NCBI GenBank assembly: GCA_007376295.1 | Contig: VMGB01000001.1 | Coordinates: 186,001-250,000 of the forward strand | Direction: 5' to 3' | DNA length: 64,000 nucleotides | Source: Parcubacteria group bacterium Gr01-1014_13 | GTDB taxonomy: Bacteria > Patescibacteria > ABY1 > Magasanikbacterales > GWA2-37-8 | Shown: positions 15,201-22,901 of the stretch, piece after piece | Position numbering within the stretch: position 1 is the stretch's first letter | Layout: the number at the start of each line of letters is the position of its first letter | The notes under the pieces: generated by a model | What the model saw: the letters and a program-made list of their open reading frames with translations, nothing else | What the model was told of the DNA's origin: nothing | The model's database searches: none | Program-made: the position numbers and the translations under genes

Positions 15201-16568
15201 ATGAATAAAGGAACAATATCACAGATCATCGGCGTCGTAGTAGACGTACACTTTCCGGAAAATTTGCCGGCAATTTACAATGCCTTGGAAGTAAAAATGC
15301 CAAATGGCGGGACTTTGACTCTGGAAGTGCAGCAGCACTTAGGTTCAAATACAGTTCGTACCGTAGCCATGAGTACTACCGATGGTTTGCAACGTGAAAC
15401 CGAAGTAACCGATACCGGCAAAGCAATTTCTGTACCAGTTGGCCCAGGAACATTAGGCAGAATGTTTAATGTTACCGGAGAAGTTATTGACGGCTTGGGT
15501 GAAGTTAAATCAGAAAAAAAATATTCCATTCATCGCAGCGCTCCAACTTTTAAAGAGCAATCTACAAGATCAGAAATTTTAGAAACCGGTATCAAAGTTA
15601 TCGACCTTATCTGCCCCTTCTTAAAAGGCGGTAAGATCGGTTTGTTCGGTGGTGCTGGTGTAGGAAAAACTGTTGTTATCCAAGAATTAATCCGCAACAT
15701 CGCTCAAGAACACGGTGGTTATTCTATGTTTGCCGGTGTAGGTGAAAGAAGTCGTGAAGGAAATGATCTTTATCGTGAAATGAAAGAGTCTGGCGTATTA
15801 GATAAGACCGCTTTGGTTTTCGGTCAAATGAACGAACCACCAGGTGCCCGTGCTCGCGTAGCTTTGACTGCATTATCAATGGCTGAATACTTCCGCGACG
15901 AAGAAGGCAAAGATTTATTGCTTTTCATCGACAATATTTTCCGCTTTACTCAAGCTGGTTCTGAGGTATCTGCCTTACTTGGCCGCATGCCATCAGCTGT
16001 AGGTTATCAGCCTACTTTGGCCACAGAAATGGGTGCTTTACAGGAACGCATCACAAGTACCGAAAAAGGCTCTATCACCTCTGTACAGGCCGTTTATGTG
16101 CCTGCAGACGACCTTACTGACCCTGCTCCGGCCACTACTTTTGCCCACTTGGACTCTACTGTGGTGTTAAACCGTTCGCTTTCTGAATTAGGTATTTACC
16201 CGGCTGTAGATCCGTTAGATTCCAATTCCACAATTTTGGATCCATTAGTTGTGGGTGAAGTTCATTACCGCACGGCTCGTGATGTACAGCAAGTTTTACA
16301 GAGATACAAGGACTTACAAGACATCATTGCTATCTTGGGTATGGAAGAACTTTCTGACGAAGACAAGCTTACAGTTTCTCGCGCTAGAAAATTACAGAAA
16401 TTCTTGTCTCAACCATTCTTCGTAGCTGAAACATTTACCGGTACAGAAGGTAAATATGTGAAATTGGCCGATACCATTCGCGGATTCAGAGAAATTCTTG
16501 ATGGCAAGCACGACGAAAAATCCGAACAGGCTTTTTATATGAAAGGAAGTATTGATGAGGTAAAATAA
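15201..16568 (+). CDS. atpD: ATP synthase F1 subunit beta
   Basis: Catalytic subunit. Seen: P-loop GGAGVGKTVV, GERSREGNDLYREM with the catalytic Glu, QMNEPPGARARV, LLFIDNIFRFTQAGSEVSALLGR, and YVPADDLTDPAPATTFAHLD. 455 residues, a compact full-length form. Normally atpC follows directly; here a 300-bp antisense gene is interposed. Confidence 0.98.
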   Translation: MNKGTISQIIGVVVDVHFPENLPAIYNALEVKMPNGGTLTLEVQQHLGSNTVRTVAMSTTDGLQRETEVTDTGKAISVPVGPGTLGRMFNVTGEVIDGLGEVKSEKKYSIHRSAPTFKEQSTRSEILETGIKVIDLICPFLKGGKIGLFGGAGVGKTVVIQELIRNIAQEHGGYSMFAGVGERSREGNDLYREMKESGVLDKTALVFGQMNEPPGARARVALTALSMAEYFRDEEGKDLLLFIDNIFRFTQAGSEVSALLGRMPSAVGYQPTLATEMGALQERITSTEKGSITSVQAVYVPADDLTDPAPATTFAHLDSTVVLNRSLSELGIYPAVDPLDSNSTILDPLVVGEVHYRTARDVQQVLQRYKDLQDIIAILGMEELSDEDKLTVSRARKLQKFLSQPFFVAETFTGTEGKYVKLADTIRGFREILDGKHDEKSEQAFYMKGSIDEVK

Positions 16569-16590
16569 AAACCCACCAAAGTCTGGTAGG
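16562..16590 (-). terminator. Rho-independent terminator of the antisense gene in the atp operon
   Basis: On the minus strand: CCTACCA, short loop, TGGTGGG, then TTTTTATTTT. The T-tract exists only on the minus strand, so it ends the 16612-16914 gene and should not stop the atp transcript. Confidence 0.75.
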
Positions 16591-16611
16591 CAAAGTAGGG
16601 AACATGGACTG

Positions 16612-16914
16612 TTAATTTGAGCTGTTTTCTGAGTATGAATCTTCGAGCCGAACTGCCTTTACGTGAATAGTATGGTACACAATCTTTCGAGGAAGTGAGG
16701 GCATAATTTTACGAATAATTTTATATGCATCCTTATCGATAATCTTTGTTTCCATCACCGTACGAATTTTTGCCTGGTCTAATTGAGAAAGAGCTAAAAT
16801 TTTCTCGTTTAAACCGTTGCCTTTAATAGTCGTTCTAAAATCAATACTTTCGATAAATCTACCCTTTTTATCAAATGTATCAACACCAACAAGCCATACC
16901 TTGACTTCGGACAT
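16612..16914 (-). CDS. Hypothetical protein encoded antisense between atpD and atpC
   Basis: About 100 residues, no family recognised. The ATG at 16914 is chosen because GGAG sits 5 nt upstream (AAAGGAGATAAAATG); a longer frame would start upstream of the SD. It begins with beta-strand-like VKVWLVGVDTFDKKGRF, contains no Cys, membrane helix or signal, and ends Ser-rich. It has a consensus-like promoter and its own terminator, and lies in opposite orientation inside the atp operon, which points to insertion or lineage-specific function rather than an ATP synthase subunit. Confidence 0.7.
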   Translation of the reverse strand: MSEVKVWLVGVDTFDKKGRFIESIDFRTTIKGNGLNEKILALSQLDQAKIRTVMETKIIDKDAYKIIRKIMPSLPRKIVYHTIHVKAVRLEDSYSENSSN

Positions 16915-16933
16915 TTTATCTCCTTTGGGTAAA

Positions 16934-16962
16934 AAATTAACACAAATAAGCATATATGTCAA
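16934..16962 (-). promoter_or_regulatory. Promoter of the antisense atp-operon gene
   Basis: Minus strand: TTGACA (16962-16957), 17-bp spacer, TAATTT (16939-16934). The -35 overlaps the atpC start codon (16956-16958) on the other strand. Confidence 0.75.
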
Positions 16963-17384
16963 CACTTAAATTTAAAATCGTAACACCGGAAAAAGTAATT
17001 TACGAAAACGAAATTCTTCAAGTTACCATTCCTACTATGAGCGGTGAAATTACGATTCTTCCCAATCATATTCCTTTGGTTTCAGTGTTAAAAGCGGGGG
17101 AGATGAGAATAAAAGATAAAGACGGTGAACAGAATCTGGCAGTTTCCGGAGGATTTTTGGAAATACGCGGCAACAACGAAATTGTAATTCTGGCTGATCA
17201 TGCCGAAAGAGCAATAGATATCGACACTGCTAAGGCTGAAGAAGCCAAGCAGAGAGCCGAAGAACAAATGAAAAATCTTAAAAACGTTCAGGATGTTGAT
17301 TATGCCAGACTTCAAGCTGTTATTGATAGGGAACTCAACAAAATAAAAATTGCTCGAAAATATAAAAACTTACCAAATAAATAA
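16956..17384 (+). CDS. atpC: ATP synthase F1 subunit epsilon
   Basis: Rotor subunit with regulatory C-terminal helices. Seen: LKFKIVTPEKVIYENEILQVTIPTMSGEITILPNHIPLVSVLKAGEM (beta-sandwich, in parts) and the C-terminal Lys/Glu helices. 142 residues. It is cut off from atpD by the antisense gene; I see no clear plus-strand promoter of its own, so it probably depends on read-through from the operon. Confidence 0.94.
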   Translation: MSTLKFKIVTPEKVIYENEILQVTIPTMSGEITILPNHIPLVSVLKAGEMRIKDKDGEQNLAVSGGFLEIRGNNEIVILADHAERAIDIDTAKAEEAKQRAEEQMKNLKNVQDVDYARLQAVIDRELNKIKIARKYKNLPNK

Positions 17385-17414
17385 AAAAGATGGAGACCGT
17401 TCAACGGTCTCCAT
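17384..17414 (-). terminator. Hairpin terminator shared by atpC and the tandem unknown genes
   Basis: Stem ATGGAGACCG / CGGTCTCCAT (17390-17399, 17405-17414). On the minus strand it is followed by CTTTTTTATT, a good terminator for the 17434 gene; on the plus strand the T-rich TTTAGTT is weaker but may end atpC. Confidence 0.8.
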
Positions 17415-17433
17415 TTAGTTAAAGAACAGAAAT

Positions 17434-17730
17434 TTATTCTGGTTTGCGCTTTGCTAGCTTAGCGGCTTTTTTCCAAACAGATTTTTTGGTACCGTGATCA
17501 TTTTCAGCGTAATCACTAACATCGTTCTTAACCGGGAAAACACCGGGCCTATAGAGAACCACAGTCCAATGCTTAGGTTTGTGTCCATACTCTTTACGCG
17601 GTTCAAACACGCGCACTGTTGATGGATGGCTTATAGAAAGCCAATGTTCGGGAAGTTTTGACCATCTATATTTTTGCACCCAGACGAAGTGGACACCGTC
17701 TACTACTTTGGGATTTCTTCTTGTGGCCAT
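17434..17730 (-). CDS. Hypothetical protein, paralogue of its upstream neighbour
   Basis: About 98 residues; no known family. It aligns along its length with the product of the next gene (17739-18047): both have VHFVWV, HWLSISHP, VRVFEP, a W-T/M-V/I-L-Y-K/R-PGVF block and a basic WAK/LAK end. Start at ATG 17730 assumed; a TTG at 17742 overlapping the neighbour's TGA is possible. Rich in Trp, Tyr and His with no membrane segment. The two genes form a minus-strand unit with a single promoter and terminator. Function unknown. Confidence 0.7.
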   Translation of the reverse strand: MATRRNPKVVDGVHFVWVQKYRWSKLPEHWLSISHPSTVRVFEPRKEYGHKPKHWTVVLYRPGVFPVKNDVSDYAENDHGTKKSVWKKAAKLAKRKPE

Positions 17731-17738
17731 AACACCGC

Positions 17739-18047
17739 TCAACTCACCGGACGCTTTGCCCAGTTAACGGCCTCTCGCCAAGCAATTCTTTCAGTGCCTA
17801 GGTACATTTCCGCATCATACTTGTCGTCGCTGCTAGGCGGAATGAATACCCCGGGTTTATAAAGGATCGTCATCCACTCACCATCTTCTTTCGTAAGCGG
17901 ATGTGGTTCAAACACACGGACTACTTGCGGATGACTAATAGAAAGCCAGTGCCCCCGAAGATTTGATCCTTCATACTGATCCACCCATACAAAGTGCACA
18001 TCCAAAACGATTTTGGGTTTTCTCTCGTTATCATTTTTGTTTTGCAT
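17739..18047 (-). CDS. Hypothetical protein, paralogue of its downstream neighbour
   Basis: About 102 residues. The ATG at 18047 is preceded by GGAGG 5 nt upstream, so it is preferred over the ATG at 18059 that contains part of that SD. Shares VHFVWV, HWLSISHPQVVRVFEP and LYKPGVF with the adjacent gene, evidence of tandem duplication. The pattern of short strands rich in aromatic residues suggests a small beta domain. First gene of the two-gene unit. No function can be named. Confidence 0.72.
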   Translation of the reverse strand: MQNKNDNERKPKIVLDVHFVWVDQYEGSNLRGHWLSISHPQVVRVFEPHPLTKEDGEWMTILYKPGVFIPPSSDDKYDAEMYLGTERIAWREAVNWAKRPVS

Positions 18048-18083
18048 GATATCCTCCATTCCTCAAGGGAATTTGTTGAGCGT

Positions 18084-18113
18084 AGTTAATCACAAAACAA
18101 CTATGTCAGTCAA
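18084..18113 (-). promoter_or_regulatory. Promoter of the tandem paralogue unit
   Basis: Minus strand: TTGACT (18113-18108), spacer 17 or 18, ATTAAC or TTAACT (18090-18084). It lies 37 nt upstream of the ATG. Confidence 0.55.
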
Positions 18114-18136
18114 CTTGACATTTTAAAAAATATATA

Positions 18137-18165
18137 TTGCCTTCAATTTTTGGTTTTGATATAAT
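18137..18165 (+). promoter_or_regulatory. Promoter of the Cys-rich small gene
   Basis: TTGCCT (18137-18142), 17-bp spacer, perfect TATAAT (18160-18165), 31 bp upstream of the ATG. Confidence 0.6.
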
Positions 18166-18196
18166 CTTTGTAGTATTTATCTTCTAACCTCTACGT

Positions 18197-18325
18197 ATGG
18201 AAAAATGCAATAAATGTAGTATACCTTTTGAAGACCAAGTTGATTTTTGTTTATGTAACGAAAGCCTCTGCGCACCCTGTTGCGAGTGCGACGATACTTG
18301 CGGCTGTCAATGCGGTGAAAAATAG
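18197..18325 (+). CDS. Cys-rich 42-residue peptide
   Basis: Very small protein with 11 Cys in 42 residues (positions 4, 7, 18, 20, 25, 28, 29, 31, 35, 37, 39), arranged as CxxC near the N-terminus and dense CxC/CxxCCxC in the second half, with acidic residues between. This suggests binding of zinc, copper or an Fe-S cluster, in the manner of metallothioneins or compact zinc ribbons. It has a promoter with a perfect -10 upstream and a hairpin terminator downstream, so the unit looks complete. No SD seen. No signal peptide. Too short for most gene callers. Confidence 0.65.
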   Translation: MEKCNKCSIPFEDQVDFCLCNESLCAPCCECDDTCGCQCGEK

Positions 18326-18357
18326 TTGAAAAACAGATGGGCATAGATTATACTACG

Positions 18358-18380
18358 AACAGCCAAATAGGCTGTTTTTC
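18358..18380 (+). terminator. Rho-independent terminator of the Cys-rich gene
   Basis: AACAGCC (18358-18364), loop AAATA, GGCTGTT (18370-18376), then TTT; 33 nt after the stop codon. Confidence 0.75.
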
Positions 18381-18428
18381 AGTCGTAATTTTGTAGAAAA
18401 CAAGTTATTTTAAATTTTATTATATAAT

Positions 18429-19586
18429 ATGATTAAAAAAATAAAAATTAAAAAATCACATAAAACTATTCAAAAAGATTTTGAATTAGATTTAGAAAAA
18501 ACAACAGTTATTACTGGGAAAAATAACTCTGGGAAAACAAACTTTATTCAAGCGGTAAATGCTAAAAAAGACGTGGAATTTACTAATGCAGAGTTCTTGG
18601 ATGAAAAAGATAAATTAATAATTCCAATTACTATTTATATAGCTGCAGAAAATATAAACCCTTCTGATAATGAATCAAACTCTTCGGCTAAAAAAAGTAG
18701 TTTGATACAAAATTTAGCAGAATTATTTTCTAATTTAGGAATTAAATTTATTCTTGAAGAACAACCTAAAATTATTCAGGAAATAAAAACTTTAATAGAT
18801 AAGGCGGATGAAAATTTAAAGGAATTCAGCGGAAAAAATGATCATGGTATTAAAATAAAATTTAATGAAGGAGAATTGGACCCCGCTACCATAGCACAAG
18901 CCTTAATTAAAAAAATTATTGGAGACGAAAACGGAGAGGAGGTAGATCTAGACGATTTAGGACAAGGCACTCAAAGAATAATTGTTGCTTCAATTTTGAA
19001 AGCGTATGTGGATATTTTGATCGAAAGAAACAAACATTCTCAAGAACCAATACTAATTCTTTTTGAAGAACCCGAAATTTATTTACACCCTGAATTGAAA
19101 AGGACTCTTAACATAACATTAAAAAAGATAGCTGAGCAAGATAATCATCAGGTTATAATTACGACCCACGATCCATACTTTGCTTATACTAATTTAAATG
19201 GTGAAAATAGCGTTGTTTACTCTTTTTTAAAAACTGCAGAGTACACAGAAAAAACAGAGCCAGGTATTATATTTGGAATTGAAGATGAATTACTTCATAT
19301 TCATCTTTTTGAAAAAATGATACAAATATTAAAGAAAAGTGGGAAGGTTAAATCTTTTATATTAGACCCTGGTAAAGAATTAGACATCTATATAAAGGGT
19401 TATTGCGGAAAAGAATTAAGAGCAAATACATGGTATAAAGAAAAAAAAGGCATAGAAGATAAGCTTTCTCTACCTTTACATATCAGGCATTTAATCCACC
19501 ATCCTGGAGGTAAAGATAAATTCACTGATATTGATTTAGAAAAATCAATAGAAATATTAAATTTAATTCTAAGCAAAGCATCTTAA
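18429..19586 (+). CDS. ABC/OLD-like AAA ATPase with C-terminal HEPN-like motif
   Basis: ATPase of the SMC/OLD/RecF type: Walker A GKNNSGKT (30-37), signature-like LGQGTQR (177-183), Walker B ILILFEEPEIYLHPE (208-222), H-loop TTHDPYF (H247). After the ATPase core there is no Toprim domain; instead residues 350-385 carry LHIRHLIHHPG, an R-x4-H string (R353, H358) typical of HEPN RNases and seen in several defence proteins. 385 residues, AT-rich. A TATTAT/TATAAT string abuts the ATG, suggesting a leaderless message. Followed 26 nt later by a nuclease gene. An anti-phage or abortive-infection role is inference. Confidence 0.75.
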   Translation: MIKKIKIKKSHKTIQKDFELDLEKTTVITGKNNSGKTNFIQAVNAKKDVEFTNAEFLDEKDKLIIPITIYIAAENINPSDNESNSSAKKSSLIQNLAELFSNLGIKFILEEQPKIIQEIKTLIDKADENLKEFSGKNDHGIKIKFNEGELDPATIAQALIKKIIGDENGEEVDLDDLGQGTQRIIVASILKAYVDILIERNKHSQEPILILFEEPEIYLHPELKRTLNITLKKIAEQDNHQVIITTHDPYFAYTNLNGENSVVYSFLKTAEYTEKTEPGIIFGIEDELLHIHLFEKMIQILKKSGKVKSFILDPGKELDIYIKGYCGKELRANTWYKEKKGIEDKLSLPLHIRHLIHHPGGKDKFTDIDLEKSIEILNLILSKAS

Positions 19587-19612
19587 TGATGATCTAATTT
19601 TTTGTATTAAAT

Positions 19613-21118
19613 ATGGATTTTATTAGTAAAACAACTTATTTAGAGTATTTATCTTGCGGTAAAAATGCCTGGCTTAGATGTTATAAACCGGAATTAAAAT
19701 CATTATTTAAATTATCTGATTTTGATAAAAGCCTAGTAGATAAAGGAAACTTAGTGGAAGATTGGGCGCGCAAACTTTTTCCAGACGGCGTTTTAATTAC
19801 CGAATCAGACGAAGAAGCTTTACGAATTACCAAACAGCATATCGCAGATAAAACACACGTTATTTTTCAATCAAAATTCATTCATGACAAATTTTTGGCA
19901 AAAAACGACGTGCTTGAGTATGATAAATTTAATGATTGTTGGAATTTATACGAAATTAAAGGCACTAATACTTTAGACGAAAATGTAAAAGAAATAGATC
20001 ATATAGAAGATGCCACTTTTCAAACTATTATTCTAAAAGCCGTAGGAATTAAAGTTGGTAAAGTATTCATTATCCACCTAAACAAAGAATACGTCAGAGA
20101 AGAAGAAATAAACGTGGAGGAGCTTTTTATTAAGGATGACATAACTGAGGAAGTTAAAAATAGGGAAGAAAATACAAAAGAAAAAATGCAAAAAGCAGCC
20201 GAATGTTTATTTCAACAAAATGAACAAGCTTTGGTCTGTCAATGTGTCTATTCAGGCCGAAGCGCGCACTGTGCAACATTTAATTACTCCTATCCCAACA
20301 TTCCAGAATACTCGGTTCATGATTTATCTAGAATAGGGAATAGTAAAAAAAAGTTAGAATCTTTGGTTGATTCACAAATTTTTGATATAAATGAAATTCC
20401 TGAAGATTTTGAATTAACACCCAATCAGCAAAATCAAGTTTATGTACACAAAACTCAAAAACCAATAGTAGATTTAGTGGCTATAAAAAAAGAGCTTAAA
20501 TCGCTTGCATATCCTCTGTATTTTTTGGATTATGAAACATACCCGCCGGCCATACCTTTGTTTAAGGGTTTTAAGCCATACCAACAAATACCATTTCAAT
20601 TTTCTTTACATATAATAGATGATGAAGATAGCGAACCGATCCACTTGGAATATTTGCACGAAAATGCTACGGATCCATCTTTGTCTATTATACTCAAATT
20701 AAAAGAAATGATTGGTCCAAATGGCAATATAATTACCTGGAATAAAAGATTTGAAAAAGGAATAAATACACAATTAGCTGAAAGAAACCCGGAATATGCA
20801 GATTTTATTGAAGATATAAATAGTAGAATTTATGATTTAATGGAAATATTCCAAAAACAATTTTATGTTCATCCTGGTTTTAAAGGAAAAGTTTCCATAA
20901 AAAAAGTTTTACCTATTTTAGTTCCTAAATTAAGCTATAAAGAACTAGAAATAAAAGAGGGCGGATCTGCTATGGAAGCATGGTACGAGATGGTATTTGG
21001 ATCTGGCTCACAAGCAGATAAAAATAAAATAGCTGACGACCTGCGAAAATATTGCGGTTTAGATACTTATGCAATGTATGCAATTTGGAAAGAATTAATG
21101 AAAATTGTATGGCAATGA
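19613..21118 (+). CDS. Cas4/RecB-like nuclease fused to DUF2779 RNase H-like exonuclease
   Basis: Two-domain nuclease. The N-terminal half has a Cas4/RecB-like PD-(D/E)xK arrangement (D99, YEIKG with E114 and K116) with Cys that could bind an Fe-S cluster (C15, C23, and CQC...C at 209-220). The C-terminal half is DUF2779, a DEDD exonuclease-like domain: YFLDYETYPPAIPLF (D306, E308), FQFSLHI, ITWNKRFEKG, and a closing CGLDTYAM. 501 residues. Such proteins are widespread but not assigned a pathway. Its stop overlaps the following DciA-like gene (ATGA). Confidence 0.85.
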   Translation: MDFISKTTYLEYLSCGKNAWLRCYKPELKSLFKLSDFDKSLVDKGNLVEDWARKLFPDGVLITESDEEALRITKQHIADKTHVIFQSKFIHDKFLAKNDVLEYDKFNDCWNLYEIKGTNTLDENVKEIDHIEDATFQTIILKAVGIKVGKVFIIHLNKEYVREEEINVEELFIKDDITEEVKNREENTKEKMQKAAECLFQQNEQALVCQCVYSGRSAHCATFNYSYPNIPEYSVHDLSRIGNSKKKLESLVDSQIFDINEIPEDFELTPNQQNQVYVHKTQKPIVDLVAIKKELKSLAYPLYFLDYETYPPAIPLFKGFKPYQQIPFQFSLHIIDDEDSEPIHLEYLHENATDPSLSIILKLKEMIGPNGNIITWNKRFEKGINTQLAERNPEYADFIEDINSRIYDLMEIFQKQFYVHPGFKGKVSIKKVLPILVPKLSYKELEIKEGGSAMEAWYEMVFGSGSQADKNKIADDLRKYCGLDTYAMYAIWKELMKIVWQ

Positions 21119-21405
21119 AATCACTTGGAGAAATTTTAAAAAGACAAATGAAGCAAACGGCGGGTTGGAAGCATGTTGAGGCTTCTATAGTCGTAGAGAA
21201 AACAAATGAGGTTTTGCAAGAATTTTTTGGGGTGGAATCAAAGAGATTTGCCCAAGCTGTGTACTTCAAAGACCGAACAATTAGCATTACCTGCTTAAGT
21301 TCTGTGATGGCGCAGGAGATAAGGTTAAATGAAAAAAAACTAATTCCGGCCATAAACAATAAGCTTGGTGGCCAGACCGTAGAAAAAATCAGGTACTTAG
21401 CCTAA
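21115..21405 (+). CDS. DciA-like (DUF721) protein
   Basis: About 96 residues with the DUF721/DciA fold; in many bacteria DciA loads the replicative helicase. Seen: SLGEILKRQMKQ, a helix, then a KH-like part with LRVxx-type strands (RTISITCLSSVMAQEIRLNEKKLIPAIN) and VEKIRYLA. The ATG at 21115 overlaps the TGA of the nuclease gene; an ATG 6 nt earlier is also possible. Its coupling to a DUF2779 nuclease is unusual, as DciA genes usually sit alone or near dnaA/gyrB or secA. Confidence 0.75.
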   Translation: MKSLGEILKRQMKQTAGWKHVEASIVVEKTNEVLQEFFGVESKRFAQAVYFKDRTISITCLSSVMAQEIRLNEKKLIPAINNKLGGQTVEKIRYLA

Positions 21406-21414
21406 AAATAACTA

Positions 21415-21443
21415 TTGCCAAACTCTCTAAACAGAGCTAAAAT
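21415..21443 (+). promoter_or_regulatory. Promoter of the mre operon
   Basis: TTGCCA (21415-21420), 17-bp spacer, TAAAAT (21438-21443), 12 bp before the first ATG at 21456, giving a very short leader. Confidence 0.6.
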
Positions 21444-21455
21444 TAAGTTACTATT

Positions 21456-21848
21456 ATGACTCTTCGCCAATACCTCGTTTTAATGTCTGTAGGAGCGGCC
21501 ATCTGCTGGATGGCCTGGGTTTTTGTTTTAGGAAGCACAGACCCCGCAGAAGCTGGATTTTTTGGTTTTCTATTTTTTTATTGCAGCCTATTTTTGGCTT
21601 TGGCCGGCACTTTTTCTGTTATCGGGTTTCTTATTAAAAAAATTATTTTAAAAAATGATCAAATTGTTTTTCATCACGTAAAAAGTACTGTCAGACAAGG
21701 CATGTTGGTAGCCGTATTTATCATTGTGGGTTTAATTTTATTACAAATTAAATTACTTACCTGGTGGAATGGAATTTTGTTAATTCTGCTATTTGCGGTA
21801 GTCGAAGGAATTATTTTCACAAATAGAAAGTACAACAATTATGTTTGA
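21456..21848 (+). CDS. Four-helix membrane protein upstream of mreB
   Basis: 130 residues with four predicted membrane helices (around 7-25, 33-60, 83-100, 105-120). No catalytic motif and no named family recognised. It overlaps mreB by 8 nt and starts the mre operon, so it may assist the elongation machinery or simply be co-expressed. Positive residues in the middle loop (KKIILKNDQ) suggest a cytoplasmic loop. Confidence 0.75.
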   Translation: MTLRQYLVLMSVGAAICWMAWVFVLGSTDPAEAGFFGFLFFYCSLFLALAGTFSVIGFLIKKIILKNDQIVFHHVKSTVRQGMLVAVFIIVGLILLQIKLLTWWNGILLILLFAVVEGIIFTNRKYNNYV

Positions 21849-22893
21849 AAATCTGTTGGGGAAATTAAGAAAGGACATCGGTATTGATTTAGGAACTGCC
21901 AACACCTTAGTGTACGTTAAAGGCAGAGGGATAATCATAAACGAATCAAGTGTGGTGGCTGTAAATACCAAAACAGAACAAATTTTGGCTGTAGGCAATG
22001 AAGCCAAAGAAATGTTAGGTAAAACACCGCCGCACATTGTTACCACCCGTCCGCTCATAAACGGTATTATTTCTGACTTTGAAGTAACCGAAAAAATGCT
22101 TAAATACTTTATTGATAAAGTATACGAAGATAGCATGAATTTTATGACCCGCCCAAGAGTGGTGGTGGGAGCGCCGCTGGAAATTACCGAAGTTGAATTA
22201 AAAGCCATCAATGACGCAGCGATTAACGCCGGCGCCAGAGAAGTGATTGTAGTTCAAGAACCGATGGCTGCCGCTATTGGCGCCCGAATGCCTATTCGAG
22301 AGCCAGTAGGAAATTTCATCGTAGAAATTGGCGGCGGTACGGCAGAAATTGCCGTTATTTCTTTGGGCGGTATAGTTACTTGGCGCTCTATTCCGGTTGC
22401 TGGAGATGAGTTAAATAGAAATATTATCCAATACGCCCGAGATAAATTCAATTTATTACTGGGTGAAAAACAAGCTGAGGAAATAAAAATTAAAATCGGA
22501 TCAGCTATAGAGTTAAAGGAGTCTATGCACTTTCCCATGCGCGGCCGCGATCTTGTTTCCGGTTTGCCAAAAGAAATAATGATCGATGATTCTCAGGTCA
22601 GAGAGGCAATTACCAAATCATTACGAACCATTATCGAAAATATAAAAGGCACGCTAGAAATTACGCCACCCGAATTAGTGGCTGATATTCACGAGAGGGG
22701 AATCGTGCTTTCTGGTGGGGGTGCGTTACTGCGAGGATTTAATCAGCTAATTAGCCGGGCCATAGAAATTCCAGTGCGTATTGCCGACGATCCACTAACT
22801 TCAGTAGTCAGAGGCACCGGTTTACTTCTAGATGATCTGGAATTACTGAATGAAATATCTATCAAGACCGACCAGAATAAAAGATCTTCTTAA
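21841..22893 (+). CDS. mreB: Rod shape-determining actin MreB
   Basis: Actin-like ATPase that forms membrane-attached filaments directing lateral wall synthesis. Seen: phosphate-1 loop IGIDLGTANTLVYVKG, VGAPLEITEVE, EPMAAAIGA, VEIGGGTAEIAVISLGGIV and ERGIVLSGGGALLRGF. 350 residues, full length. It leads mreC-mreD-mrdA, the classical elongasome order, so this cell is expected to elongate as a rod or short rod. Confidence 0.97.
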   Translation: MFENLLGKLRKDIGIDLGTANTLVYVKGRGIIINESSVVAVNTKTEQILAVGNEAKEMLGKTPPHIVTTRPLINGIISDFEVTEKMLKYFIDKVYEDSMNFMTRPRVVVGAPLEITEVELKAINDAAINAGAREVIVVQEPMAAAIGARMPIREPVGNFIVEIGGGTAEIAVISLGGIVTWRSIPVAGDELNRNIIQYARDKFNLLLGEKQAEEIKIKIGSAIELKESMHFPMRGRDLVSGLPKEIMIDDSQVREAITKSLRTIIENIKGTLEITPPELVADIHERGIVLSGGGALLRGFNQLISRAIEIPVRIADDPLTSVVRGTGLLLDDLELLNEISIKTDQNKRSS

Positions 22894-22901
22894 GAAATAC
22901 T

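Noticed and set aside
19613..21118. Cas4 as part of a CRISPR system
   Set aside because: The Cas4-like half is fused to DUF2779 and no other cas gene or repeat is nearby.
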